A stretch of 64,000 bases of DNA from Streptomyces sp. 1-11 (GTDB lineage: Bacteria > Actinomycetota > Actinomycetes > Streptomycetales > Streptomycetaceae). A model generated the notes under the pieces. The model made no database searches. It had not been told where the DNA came from and worked only from the letters and a program-made list of their open reading frames with translations. This document shows, one piece after another, positions 34,129 to 42,989 of the stretch. A program made the translations under genes and the position numbers. Every line of letters begins with the position of its first letter. Position 1 is the stretch's first letter. Where the stretch lies: positions 186,001-250,000 of the forward strand of contig NZ_BJTV01000008.1 of NCBI RefSeq assembly GCF_007176755.1. The letters run 5' to 3'.

Positions 34129-34722
34129 ATGACCCGCACCGTACTTGTCTCCGCCGCGTCTGCTGTCGCGGCTGTGGTGATCGCAGCGCCCACCGCCTCG
34201 GCGACGCCGCACACCGTTCACATCAAGGGCGGCCACACCTCCGTGACGGTGGCTCCGGCGATCGCCGAGGCGCTGCTGTCCAACGGAATCGCCCCGATCG
34301 TCACCCGCCCCGGCAAGCCCAGCCTCAGCACCCTCGGTGGCCGGCCCACGCTGAGGGCCACCTACCCCGTGACGGGCGGCTCGCTGACCACCAGCCCCCT
34401 CGGCGGAAAGATCAAGCACCGGGGCGGCCTCAAGTTCACCAACGTCTTCAACGGCCGCTCTCTGGAGGTCAAGAACTTCACCATCGACCTCACCAAGGGC
34501 AGGCTGACGGGCCTCGTCGCCGGCACCAAAACCCGTGTGCCCGTCTTCGAGCTCGACCTGACGACCGCCCATGTGAAGCTCGGCGATCACAAGGCCCAGG
34601 CCACCGACGTCACCCTCAAGCTCACCAAGGAAGCAGCCGGCGCCCTCAACACCACTCTCAAGACCAAGGTCTTCAGCGCCGGCCTGACCGTCGGGACCGC
34701 CGACACCCAGCCCACCTTCTGA
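34129..34722 (+). CDS. Secreted protein, HtaA-like in outline
   Basis: A 197-residue exported protein. Its Sec signal peptide is residues 1-26 (VLVSAASAVAAVVIAAPTAS, then ATP). The mature protein is beta-rich with a repeated pattern of strands: SVTVAPAIAEALLSNGIAPI, TLRATYPVTGGSLTTSPLG, then IKHRGGLKFTNVFNGRSLEV and KNFTIDLTKGRLTGLVAGT. The HRGGL(x)F segment followed by VKNFTIDL recalls HtaA-like heme-associated domains, but the match is from memory and weak. No anchor (LPXTG or lipobox) is present. Divergent from the ECF sigma factor, so it may be a target. Confidence 0.65.
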   Translation: MTRTVLVSAASAVAAVVIAAPTASATPHTVHIKGGHTSVTVAPAIAEALLSNGIAPIVTRPGKPSLSTLGGRPTLRATYPVTGGSLTTSPLGGKIKHRGGLKFTNVFNGRSLEVKNFTIDLTKGRLTGLVAGTKTRVPVFELDLTTAHVKLGDHKAQATDVTLKLTKEAAGALNTTLKTKVFSAGLTVGTADTQPTF

Positions 34723-34740
34723 CCCACCCCGGAGACACCA

Positions 34741-34774
34741 GCAGGCGGTGCCGTCACCTTCCGGCACCGCCTGC
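34741..34774 (+). terminator. Strong intrinsic terminator
   Basis: GCAGGCGGTGCCG pairs perfectly with CGGCACCGCCTGC (13 bp, 8-base loop), 18 bases after the secreted-protein stop. Confidence 0.85.
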
Positions 34775-34880
34775 GGCACTTCGTCATGCGAAACCGGCCG
34801 GGTCCCCCCTCACCGGCACCTCGGCGGCAGCACCGTCATGCCCGGCCGTCCCCCCGGCGTTCGAGCAGCCCCCTCTCGGA

Positions 34881-35630
34881 TCAGATCTGGTTGAGGCCGC
34901 CGTCGACGAAGAGTTCGGTACCGGTGACGAAGCTGCTCTGGTCACTGGCGAGGAAGAGGGCCGCGGCGGCCACCTCGTCGGGGCGGCCCATGCGGCCCAG
35001 CGGCACCTGGCTGGCGAAGAAGCCCCACAGCGCGGCCGCATCGTCCGCCTCGGGGGCGAGGCCGGCGTTCCCGGGCGTCTCGATGGGGCCGGGAACGAGG
35101 GTGTTGACACGGATCCCCCGGTGCCTGAGCTCGTTGGCCCAGGTACGGGAGAACGAACGGATGGCCGCCTTGGACGCGGCGTAGACGCCGAACGCCTCGC
35201 CACCGGAGGCCGCCGCGGTGGAGCCGGTGAGGATCACCGACGCACCGTCGTTCAGCAGCGGCAGCGCCTTCTGGACGGTGAAGAGGGTGCCCCGCACATT
35301 GATGCCGAAAGTGGTGTCGAAGTGCTCCTCGGTGACCTGCTCCAGGGTGGCGAACTCACCGCCGCCCGCGTTGGCGAACAGCACGTCCACGTGCCGCCCC
35401 TGGTCGGCGACGACGGCGTAGAGGCGGTCGATGTCGGCCGGATCGGAGACGTCGCTCCGGACGCCGGTGGCGGTCGGGCCCACCTCGGCCAGTGCGGCGT
35501 CCAGCACCGCCTGCCGTCGCCCGGTGATGAACACGTCCGCGCCCTCGGCGGCGAAGCGCTTGGCGCCGGCCAGTCCGATGCCGCTGGTGCCACCGGTGAC
35601 GACGGCGGTCTTTCCGTCAAGCTGTCCCAT
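34881..35630 (-). CDS. Short-chain dehydrogenase/reductase
   Basis: A 249-residue classical SDR. The cofactor loop is VVTGGTSGIGLAGAKRFAAE; the Arg after the second strand (ITGRR) favours NADPH. NAG motif at FANAGGGE; the catalytic triad Ser-Tyr-Lys is in GSTAAASGGEAFGVYAASKA. The C-terminus PGPIETPGNAGL and SFVTGTELFVDGG is typical. These enzymes oxidise or reduce alcohols or ketones. It is alone, and the substrate is not predictable. Start ATG at 35630. Confidence 0.92.
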   Translation of the reverse strand: MGQLDGKTAVVTGGTSGIGLAGAKRFAAEGADVFITGRRQAVLDAALAEVGPTATGVRSDVSDPADIDRLYAVVADQGRHVDVLFANAGGGEFATLEQVTEEHFDTTFGINVRGTLFTVQKALPLLNDGASVILTGSTAAASGGEAFGVYAASKAAIRSFSRTWANELRHRGIRVNTLVPGPIETPGNAGLAPEADDAAALWGFFASQVPLGRMGRPDEVAAAALFLASDQSSFVTGTELFVDGGLNQI

Positions 35631-36210
35631 GATCAGAACTCCAGTCCTACAAGGCGGGCGCGGTCCCTGGAAGCCGATCACGCCGCTGCGTGGCAGGGCC
35701 CGACGCGAGAGGGGCCGCGGTGTGCCGAGCCGGTCCCGGGAGTCCGCGAGCGATTCGAGGGCTACCGCGACGCCAGGACGTCCAGCGTGATCAGGCCCTG
35801 ACAGCGGGGACGACCGCTGCTGTACGGGCGTACACCGGACGCGACGCGGACCGGGTGCCGACAACGCCACGGGCGGGCCCCGCCGGCGCCGGCCGCCCCG
35901 TCCACGGTCTCATCGACTCGCGGCTCGCGCCCGCCCGCGGATTTGCCGCCCCTCCTGGACGGACGCACCCTGGAAAAGGCGTCCGGCGCGGCCGACCCGT
36001 GCGAGAGCCGCTGCTGTGCTCAGCGGCCGGTCTCGGAACAGCGGAGCATGTCGCCAAGGACACGGACGTGACGACTGCCGTGGACCACCGCGAGCCCGTG
36101 CGGGCCCGCGCACGACCGGCTCCGGCCGGCTGTCCGCCGGTCGGCGGAGCACAGGGCGAACGGCAGAAGTGTTGAGAAGCGCATAACCAACCACCCGGAA
36201 GGGACACCCC
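35631..36210. other. Intergenic stretch of 580 bases, no gene seen
   Basis: Lies between the divergent SDR and alpha/beta hydrolase genes. Translations on both strands are Arg/Gly/Pro-rich without motifs. A long untranslated leader or a small RNA could be here but cannot be recognised by eye. Confidence 0.4.
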
Positions 36211-37041
36211 ATGGGCACGGTCACCACTGCGGACGGCACGAGCATCTTCTACGTCGACTGGGGGCCGAGGGACGCGACACCGCTCGTCTTCCACCACGGG
36301 TGGCCCCTGAGTTACGTCGACTGGGACAACCAGCTGCTGTACTTCCTCTCCAAGGGCTACCGGGTCGTCGCGCACGACCGTCGTGGGCACGGGCGCTCCG
36401 GCCAGCCGTCGTCGGGCCACGAGATGGACACCTACGCGGCGGACGTGGCCGCCGTGACCGACGCACTGGACCTGCGGGACGCGGTGCACATCGGACACTC
36501 CACCGGAGGCGGTGAAGTGGTCCACTACGTCGCGCGGGCCGAGCCCGGTCGCGTCGCCAAGGCGGTGATCGTGTCGGCGGTGCCGCCCGTCATGATCAAG
36601 AAGGAGAGCAACCCCGAAGGGACCCCGGTGGAGGTCTTCGACGAGTTGCGCGCCGGACTCGCCGCCAACCGCGCCCAGTTCTACATCGACGTGGCGTCCG
36701 GGCCCTTCTACGGCTTCAACCGGCCCGGCGCCGAGGTGAACCAGGGGCTCATAGACCGGTGGTGGGCGCAGGGGATGATGGGTGCCGCCAACGCGCACTA
36801 CGAGTGCATCAAGGCCTTCTCCGAGACGGACTTCACCGAGGACCTGGAGAAGATCGATGTGCCGGTGCTCGTCATGCACGGCACTGACGACCAGGTCGTG
36901 CCCTACGCGGACGCGGGGCCGAAGAGCGCTGAGATCCTCCGCAACGCGACCCTGAAAAGCTATGAGGGGTACCCGCACGGGATGCTGTCCGTCCACCCGG
37001 ACGTCCTCAACCCCGTGATCCTCGATTTCGTGAAGTCATAG
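36211..37041 (+). CDS. Alpha/beta hydrolase, cofactor-free haloperoxidase/esterase type
   Basis: A 276-residue alpha/beta hydrolase with the catalytic triad in place: nucleophile Ser in VHIGHSTGGGEVVHYVAR, Asp in MHGTDDQVVPYADAG, His in YPHGMLSVH. The oxyanion-region motif HHGWPLSYVDWDNQLLYFLS and DRRGHGRSGQPSSGHEMDTY place it in the non-heme chloroperoxidase/aryl esterase group, which show esterase activity and, with peroxide and acetate, perhydrolase activity. Cytoplasmic, no signal peptide. The start is an ATG with GGAAGGGAC upstream. The physiological substrate is unknown. Confidence 0.9.
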   Translation: MGTVTTADGTSIFYVDWGPRDATPLVFHHGWPLSYVDWDNQLLYFLSKGYRVVAHDRRGHGRSGQPSSGHEMDTYAADVAAVTDALDLRDAVHIGHSTGGGEVVHYVARAEPGRVAKAVIVSAVPPVMIKKESNPEGTPVEVFDELRAGLAANRAQFYIDVASGPFYGFNRPGAEVNQGLIDRWWAQGMMGAANAHYECIKAFSETDFTEDLEKIDVPVLVMHGTDDQVVPYADAGPKSAEILRNATLKSYEGYPHGMLSVHPDVLNPVILDFVKS

Positions 37042-37092
37042 CCGACCCGGCCCCTCCGCACGCGTCCTCGGGCGGCTGCCCGCCCGCGCGGC

Positions 37093-38088
37093 TCAGAACA
37101 CCGCCCGGACCTCTCCCACCTGTACCCCGCCGCCCAGCAGCGGCGCGCGGCCCACGCGAGTGACGACCGGCGCCGTCACGCCGGCCAGCTGGAGCGCGCG
37201 GGCCAGGACCGGTCCGAGGGCCCGGGCGCCGCCGTCCTCGATCTTGAGTGTCAGGGCGCGTCCGTCCGGCAGTGCGAGCGCCTGGACGGCCTCCGCGCCC
37301 ACCTTCGACAGGGTGCCCGGCAACTCCCGCATCAGCCAGGTGTCGTGACGGCGGGTGCCGGCGACGTACTCGGGGTGCGCGCGCATGGCGTCGGCGACCT
37401 GCCGCTCGGGCGTGCCGGGTTCGGCCAGGACGTAGGAACGGAAGGCGCGGGCGAGGCCGGTCAGGCCGATCGCCATGAGGGGTGCGCCACAGCCGTCGGT
37501 GCCGACCGCCGCCACCCGCTCCCCGGCCGCCTCCTCCACCGCCGTCCGGATGAGCCGCTGCAGCGGGTGCCCCGGGTCCAGGTAGGACTCCAGCGGCCAC
37601 TCGCGCAGCGCGGACGCGGCGAGCATCGCCGTGTGCTTGCCGGAGCAGTTCATCGCCACCGGATCGCGACGCGCGCCCGCCGCCAGGTACCGCTCCTGCT
37701 CCTCCTGGTCCAGGGGCAGGGCGGGTGGGCACCGCAGGTCGCGGGGGCTCAGACCGTGTTCGTCGAGCATCGTGCGCACGAGATCGCGGTGGAAGGACTC
37801 GCCCGAGTGGCTGCCGGCCGCCACGGCCAGCCGCTCACCCGTGAGCCGCAGCCCCGCCCGCAGCATGCCGGCCGCCTGCATCGGCTTGTTGGCGGAGCGC
37901 GGGAAGACGGGGGACGTCACGTCGCCGAGCGCCAGTTCCACCGTGCCGTCCGCCGCCAGCAGCACCAGGCTGCCGCGGTGCCGGCCCTCGACGAAACCGG
38001 ACCGGACGACCTCGGCGAGGACGGGCGCGTCGCGGGTGCCGGCTGCCGCCGGGCAGTCGGTGCCGGTGACGGTCGTGGTCTCGGACAT
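37093..38088 (-). CDS. L-asparaginase II-like protein (AnsA-type, PF06089)
   Basis: A 331-residue member of the bacterial asparaginase II family (distinct from E. coli AnsB). Signatures: VVRSGFVEGRHRGSLVLLAA, DVTSPVFPRSANKPMQAAGM, then AAGSHSGESFHRDLVRTML and DPVAMNCSGKHTAMLAASAL. It should hydrolyse asparagine to aspartate and ammonia in the cytoplasm. Start ATG at 38088 has a GGAGG ribosome site. Upstream is a TetR gene on the same strand, separated by a tandem repeat array. Confidence 0.88.
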   Translation of the reverse strand: MSETTTVTGTDCPAAAGTRDAPVLAEVVRSGFVEGRHRGSLVLLAADGTVELALGDVTSPVFPRSANKPMQAAGMLRAGLRLTGERLAVAAGSHSGESFHRDLVRTMLDEHGLSPRDLRCPPALPLDQEEQERYLAAGARRDPVAMNCSGKHTAMLAASALREWPLESYLDPGHPLQRLIRTAVEEAAGERVAAVGTDGCGAPLMAIGLTGLARAFRSYVLAEPGTPERQVADAMRAHPEYVAGTRRHDTWLMRELPGTLSKVGAEAVQALALPDGRALTLKIEDGGARALGPVLARALQLAGVTAPVVTRVGRAPLLGGGVQVGEVRAVF

Positions 38089-38321
38089 GGGCGGTGACCT
38101 CCCGGAGGCGGATCGGGACGGCCCCGGCGGCCGGCCGCCCGGGATCGCCGGGGCCGCCGGCCGGCCGGGCGGGTCGTCCGGCTGGCTTACGCGTCACCGT
38201 ACCCGCGGGTGATCTCCGCACCGCACCCGGTGGTGCGGTGCGGACAGGCGCCCCACGAGCCCGCCTGCCGCGCGGGCCGGCCTGCCGCGCGGGCCGACCA
38301 GGCGCACCGGCTAGCCGTCCG

Positions 38322-38428
38322 TACGCCGTCCACCCGTCCGTACGCCGTCCACCCGTCCGTACGCCGTCCACCCGTCCGTACGCCGTCCACCCGTCCGTAC
38401 GCCCTTCACCCGTCCGTACGCGCTTCAC
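38322..38428. repeat. 19-bp tandem repeat array overlapping the 3' end of a TetR gene
   Basis: TACGCCGTCCACCCGTCCG occurs four times without change (38322-38397), then a variant copy with TTC in place of GTC, and a partial copy. The TetR stop codon at 38406-38408 lies within the variant copy, so copy number changes would alter the spacing behind the gene rather than the protein body. Confidence 0.85.
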
Positions 38429-39011
38429 CGCCCCGTGTTCCGGGCGCTCCCGCGCGCAGGCCGTCCATGACGAGGTCGAGGAGCCGGGCGGCGCGCGTGC
38501 GCCAGTCGTCGTGCGGGTCGAGCTGCCACAGGCCCGCGATGGCCAGCATGAAGTCCTCCGCCGTGATGCCCGGGCGGATCGTGCCCGCCTCCTCGCCGGC
38601 GCGCAGCAGCACCTCGGCCGCGGAGGTCACCGGAGTGTGCGTGGGCTTGGCGGGGCTGCCCGGTGCGCCGGTGACCTGGCGGATCGCGTCCGCCAGGCCG
38701 GCCTTGGCCATGGCGAACTCGGCGAGCCGGTCCATCCAGGCGCGCAGGGCCTCGTCGGGCGGCCGGTTCCGCAGCAGCTGGGCCGCGCTGCCCGCGACCT
38801 GCTCGATCTCGTGCCGGTAGATCTCCAGGACCAGCGCCTCGCGGTTGGGGAAGTTCCGGTAGAACGTGCCCTGTCCGACGCCCGCCTTCTTGGCGATCAC
38901 GCTCAGCGGGGCGTCGGCGCAGTGCGTCAGCTCCACGAGGGCCACCTCCAGAATGCGCTCGCGGTTGCGCTGCGCGTCCGAGCGCCGGGGTGGTTCGTCC
39001 ATCGGGGGCAC
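38406..39011 (-). CDS. TetR family regulator, probable controller of the aldehyde oxidoreductase operon
   Basis: A 201-residue TetR protein: N-terminal helix-turn-helix ERILEVALVELTHCADAPLS, then AKKAGVGQGTFYRNFPNREA, and a C-terminal ligand domain (FMLAIAGLWQLDPHDDWRTR). Start ATG at 39011 (a second Met at residue 4 is an alternative). The last residues GGEARTDG are encoded by the tandem repeat array. Divergent from the paoABCD-like operon; two identical palindromes at 39058 and 39089 lie between. It likely represses the operon and itself, with an aldehyde or other aromatic as ligand. Confidence 0.9.
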   Translation of the reverse strand: MPPMDEPPRRSDAQRNRERILEVALVELTHCADAPLSVIAKKAGVGQGTFYRNFPNREALVLEIYRHEIEQVAGSAAQLLRNRPPDEALRAWMDRLAEFAMAKAGLADAIRQVTGAPGSPAKPTHTPVTSAAEVLLRAGEEAGTIRPGITAEDFMLAIAGLWQLDPHDDWRTRAARLLDLVMDGLRAGAPGTRGGEARTDG

Positions 39012-39057
39012 CCGTGTCCTCCTCGCAGGTCCGTGGCCGAACCTCGCCCTTGCTAAC

Positions 39058-39071
39058 CGGACAGCTGTCCG
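39058..39071. promoter_or_regulatory. TetR operator palindrome, copy 1
   Basis: CGGACAGCTGTCCG, perfect palindrome; identical to the copy at 39089. Near the TetR start. Confidence 0.8.
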
Positions 39072-39088
39072 TTACGTTTTCCAGGTAG

Positions 39089-39102
39089 CGGACAGCTGTC
39101 CG
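39089..39102. promoter_or_regulatory. TetR operator palindrome, copy 2
   Basis: CGGACAGCTGTCCG again, centres 31 bases apart from copy 1, about three turns of helix. Confidence 0.8.
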
Positions 39103-39265
39103 GTACGTCCACGATAGCCGGGTCCGCGAACCCGCGGCAGTCCGCGTCCGCCCTTCAGGTCCAAGCGCTCCCCATCCCGCTTCGCCCCCGCGGCAACAGC
39201 CCGCACCACGCACTCTCCACCCCGTCCGGCACCCGCTGCCGGGCCACCCCCCCATCTTCCTGGAA

Positions 39266-39868
39266 ATGCGAAAGAAGCTGCTCATGGCCTCATCGACGTC
39301 CAGTGTCATCACCTTGAAGATCAACGGCGAGAAGCACACACTGCCCGTCGACCACCGCACCACCCTGCTCGACGCCCTGCGCGAGCGCCTCGATCTCACC
39401 GGCACCAAGAAGGGCTGCGACCAGGGTCAGTGCGGCGCCTGCACCGTCCTGGTGGACGGGCGCCGGAGCGTGGCCTGTCTGCAACTGGCCGTGGCGGCCG
39501 AGGGCCGCGAGATCACCACCGTCGAGGGACTCGCCGACGGCGACCGTCTGCACCCCGTGCAGCAGGCGTTCCTCGATCTGGACGGGTTCCAGTGCGGTTA
39601 CTGCACGCCGGGTCAGATCTGCTCGGCGATCGGTGTGCTCCAGGAGCACGCGGCGGGCTGGCCCAGCGCCGTCACCGGCGACATCAGTCCCGAGGCGGGA
39701 CCGCCACCGCTGACCGCCGACGAGATCCGGGAGCGGATGAGCGGCAACCTGTGCCGCTGCGGCGCCTACGTCTCGATCGTCCGGGCGGTGGCCCAAGCGG
39801 CCGGGGCCGGTGCGGACGGCGCCGCTTCCGCCGGCCTCGAGGCGGAGCCGAAGGAGGCCCTGGCATGA
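39266..39868 (+). CDS. Molybdenum aldehyde oxidoreductase, 2Fe-2S subunit (PaoA/YagT-like)
   Basis: A 200-residue iron-sulfur subunit. The plant-ferredoxin-type cluster is bound by the Cys in KKGCDQGQCGACTVLVDG and SVAC; the second cluster by FQCGYCTPGQICSAIGVL and NLCRCGAYVSIV. It passes electrons from the molybdenum centre to the FAD subunit. The ATG at 39266 or at 39284 (MASSTSS) could be used; both have weak ribosome sites. Unlike E. coli PaoA there is no obvious Tat signal, so this version should stay in the cytoplasm. First gene of a four-gene operon; ATGA overlap with the next. Confidence 0.92.
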   Translation: MRKKLLMASSTSSVITLKINGEKHTLPVDHRTTLLDALRERLDLTGTKKGCDQGQCGACTVLVDGRRSVACLQLAVAAEGREITTVEGLADGDRLHPVQQAFLDLDGFQCGYCTPGQICSAIGVLQEHAAGWPSAVTGDISPEAGPPPLTADEIRERMSGNLCRCGAYVSIVRAVAQAAGAGADGAASAGLEAEPKEALA

Positions 39869-40857
39869 GGGAGTTCGCATACCAGCGGGCGTCCGACGTG
39901 GCCGGCGCCGTCGCCGTGCTCGGCGCCGATCCCGAGGCGCGTTTCCTGGGCGGCGGCACCAACCTGGTCGACCTGATGAAGACCGGTGTGGAGCGGCCGG
40001 CCCGGCTCGTCGACATCCGCGAACTGCCGCTCGACGAGATCGAGTCGACCGCGGACGGCGGCCTGCGCATCGGCGCGACCGTCACCAACGGCGACCTCGC
40101 CGCCCACCCCGCGGTCCGGCGCCACTACCCGGTGCTCGCGCAGGCGGTGCTGGCCGGCGCGTCCGGGCAGCTCCGCAACATGGCCACCGTCGGCGGGAAC
40201 CTGCTGCAGCGCACCCGCTGCGGCTACTTCACCGACGTCACCAAACCCTGCAACAAGCGTGCTCCCGGCAGCGGTTGCCCCGCCATCCAGGGGGAGCACC
40301 ACAATCACGCCGTCCTGGGGGCGTCCGACCACTGCGTGGCCGTGCACCCCTCGGACATGGGGGTCGCACTCACCGCGCTCGACGCCGTCGTCCACTTCGA
40401 GACCGCGGACGGTCCGGGGGAGTCGCCCCTGACCGAGTTCTACCTGCCCGTCGGCGACACCCCGCACCGCGAGACCGCCCTGCCGCCCGGCGCCCTGATC
40501 ACCGGCGTCACGCTGCCGCCCGCGCCGGTCGCCGCCCACTCCCGCTACCGCAAGGTGCGCGAGCGGGCCTCGTACGCCTTCGCCATCGGCTCGGTCGCCG
40601 CCGCGCTCGACGTCCGGGACGGCGTCGTCAGGGACGCCCGCCTGGCCCTCGGCGCGGTCGCCTCCCGCCCCTGGCGGGCCCGCGCAGCCGAACGCGTCCT
40701 GAACGGTGCGCCCGCCGGCCCCGAGACCTTCGCCGCCGCCGCCGACGCCGAACTGGCGGCGGCCCGGCCGTTGCCCCACAACGGATACAAGGTGACCCTG
40801 ATGCGCAACCTCATGGTGGCCGTGCTGACCGAACTCGCCGAGGAGGCCGCCCGATGA
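39865..40857 (+). CDS. Molybdenum aldehyde oxidoreductase, FAD subunit (PaoB/YagS-like)
   Basis: A 330-residue FAD-binding subunit of the CO dehydrogenase/xanthine dehydrogenase medium chain type. The FAD loops are PEARFLGGGTNLVDLMKTGV and AGASGQLRNMATVGGNLLQR. The insertion RTRCGYFTDVTKPCNKRAPG with GSGC is the extra Cys-rich loop that carries a 4Fe-4S cluster in PaoB-like proteins, by family knowledge. Overlaps its neighbours on both sides by ATGA, so translation is coupled. Confidence 0.92.
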   Translation: MREFAYQRASDVAGAVAVLGADPEARFLGGGTNLVDLMKTGVERPARLVDIRELPLDEIESTADGGLRIGATVTNGDLAAHPAVRRHYPVLAQAVLAGASGQLRNMATVGGNLLQRTRCGYFTDVTKPCNKRAPGSGCPAIQGEHHNHAVLGASDHCVAVHPSDMGVALTALDAVVHFETADGPGESPLTEFYLPVGDTPHRETALPPGALITGVTLPPAPVAAHSRYRKVRERASYAFAIGSVAAALDVRDGVVRDARLALGAVASRPWRARAAERVLNGAPAGPETFAAAADAELAAARPLPHNGYKVTLMRNLMVAVLTELAEEAAR

Positions 40858-42989
40858 CCACCGTCACCACCGGCGCCCAGGCGCGGGCGGCCTCCGTCGG
40901 CACCGCGCACACCCGCGTGGAGGGCAGGGACAAGGTCACCGGAGCCGCCCGCTACTCGGGGGAGATCCCCTTCGCGGACCTCGCGCACGGCTGGCTGGTG
41001 CTCTCCACCGTCGCCCGCGGCCGCGTCCGCGCCCTCGACACCGACGCCGTCCTGGCCATGCCGGGCGTCGTCGCGGTCCTGGACCACCGCAACGCCCCGC
41101 GCGTCAAGACCGACTACGTCGGCATGCTGGGCAGGCCGGACCCGACCTGCGCCGTCTTCCAGCACGACCGGGTACCGCACCTGGGCTGGCCGGTGGCCCT
41201 CGTCGTCGCCGAGACGTCCGAACAGGCGCGGGAAGCCGCCGAGTCGCTCGTCGTGCACTACGAACAGGAGCCGCACGACATCGACTTCCACGGCGGGCGC
41301 CCGGACGCCTACCCGGTGGAGGGCCACATGCCCGCGGTGACCGGGAAGGGTGACCTCGACGCCGAACTGGCCGCGTCCGACCATGTCGTGGACGCCGAGT
41401 ACACCACCCCCGAAGAGCACCACAACATGATGGAGCCGCACGCGGCGACCGCCCGCTGGGACGGCGGCCGGCTCGAGGTGATCGACTCCAACCAGGGCGC
41501 CACCTGGGTCGTCGGCGAGCTGGCCAACCTCTTCTCGCTCGACCCGGCCTCGGTGCGGGTGCGCTCCGAGCACGTCGGCGGCGGCTTCGGCAGCAAGGGC
41601 GTGCGCGCCCACCAGGTGGCCGCGGTCATGGCCGCGACCACCCTGCGGCGCCCGGTGCGCGTGGTGCTGACCCGCCGTCAGATGTTCTCGCTGGCCGGCT
41701 ACCGCAGCCCCACCACGCAGCACGTCAGGCTGGGCGCCGACGCCACTGGGCGGCTGCGCGCCCTGGAGCACACCTCGCTGAACGTCACCTCGACCGTGCA
41801 CGAGTTCGTCGAGCCGAGCGCGGGCGTGGCGCGGGTGATGTACGACGCCGACGCCCACCACACCGCCAACCGCGTGGTGCGGCTCGACCTGCCGACCCCG
41901 ACCTGGATGCGCGCCCCGGGCGAGGCGCCGGGCTCGTTCGCGCTGGAGGCGGCGCTGGACGAACTCGCCGAGAAGTGCGGGATCGACCCGATCGAACTGC
42001 GGCTGCGCAACGAGCCGGACCGCGGGCCGGTCTCCGGGCTGCCCTTCGCCGGCCGCAACCTGCCCGCCTGCTTCGCCGAGGGCGCCCGCAGGTTCGGCTG
42101 GGCCGACCGCGACCCGCGCCCCGGACGGCGCCGGGACGGCCGCTGGCTGCTCGGCACCGGCACCGCGGCGGCCTCCTTCGGCGCCGGCGCCGGGCCGTCC
42201 ACCGCCACCGCGACCGCCCACCCCGACGGCACCTTCACCGTCCGTATCGCCGCGGCCGACATCGGCACCGGTGCCCGCACCGCGCTCACCCTGGTCGCCG
42301 CGGACGCGCTGGACGTCGACACCGGGCGCGTCCAGGTCCGCATCGGCGACAGCGACTTCGGCCCGGCGATGATCGCCGGCGGTTCGATGGGCACCCGCTC
42401 CTGGTCCTGGGCGGTCACCAAGGCCGCGGCCGAACTGCGCGAGCGGCTCGCCCTCAGCACCGACATCCCGGCGGAGGGCATCACCGTACGGTCCGACACG
42501 ACCGCGGCCATCGGCGCCCTCCCGCCCGCCGAACGGCACTCCTTCGGCGCCCAGTTCGCCGAGGTCGCGGTGGACGTCGGCACCGGCGAGGTGCGCGTGC
42601 GCCGCATGCTCGGCATCTTCGCCGCGGGCCGGATCGTCAACCCTCTCACCGCGCGCGGCCAGTTCCTGGGCGGCATGATCTGGGGCATCTCCATGGCCCT
42701 GCACGAGGAGGCCGTCCGGGACCGCGCCAGCGGGGGTCACGTCGGCCCCGACCTCGCCGGCTACCACGTGGCCACGAACGCCGACGTGCCGCACATCGAG
42801 GCCGACTGGATCGAGGACACCGATCCGAACGACCCGGTGGGGATCAAGGGCATCGGCGAGATCGGCATCGTGGGCGCGGCGGCCGCCATCGCCAACGCGG
42901 TCTGGCACGCGACCGGCGTACGCCACCGCAGCCTGCCCATCCGGCCCGACCGCGTGCTGACGGCCGCCGGAGGAGCGCCGGATGCTTGA
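40854..42989 (+). CDS. Molybdenum aldehyde oxidoreductase, catalytic subunit (PaoC/YagR-like)
   Basis: A 711-residue molybdopterin-binding subunit. Signatures: GRDKVTGAARYSGEIPFADL at the N-terminus, EEHHNMMEPHAATARW, HVGGGFGSKGVRAHQVAAVM, APGEAPGSFALEAALDELAE and, near the C-terminus, PVGIKGIGEIGIVGAAAAIA with the catalytic Glu. It oxidises aldehydes (aromatic ones in E. coli PaoABC) to acids using water. The length matches the family. No Tat signal. It must receive the molybdenum cofactor from the XdhC-like product of the next gene. Confidence 0.93.
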   Translation: MTTVTTGAQARAASVGTAHTRVEGRDKVTGAARYSGEIPFADLAHGWLVLSTVARGRVRALDTDAVLAMPGVVAVLDHRNAPRVKTDYVGMLGRPDPTCAVFQHDRVPHLGWPVALVVAETSEQAREAAESLVVHYEQEPHDIDFHGGRPDAYPVEGHMPAVTGKGDLDAELAASDHVVDAEYTTPEEHHNMMEPHAATARWDGGRLEVIDSNQGATWVVGELANLFSLDPASVRVRSEHVGGGFGSKGVRAHQVAAVMAATTLRRPVRVVLTRRQMFSLAGYRSPTTQHVRLGADATGRLRALEHTSLNVTSTVHEFVEPSAGVARVMYDADAHHTANRVVRLDLPTPTWMRAPGEAPGSFALEAALDELAEKCGIDPIELRLRNEPDRGPVSGLPFAGRNLPACFAEGARRFGWADRDPRPGRRRDGRWLLGTGTAAASFGAGAGPSTATATAHPDGTFTVRIAAADIGTGARTALTLVAADALDVDTGRVQVRIGDSDFGPAMIAGGSMGTRSWSWAVTKAAAELRERLALSTDIPAEGITVRSDTTAAIGALPPAERHSFGAQFAEVAVDVGTGEVRVRRMLGIFAAGRIVNPLTARGQFLGGMIWGISMALHEEAVRDRASGGHVGPDLAGYHVATNADVPHIEADWIEDTDPNDPVGIKGIGEIGIVGAAAAIANAVWHATGVRHRSLPIRPDRVLTAAGGAPDA

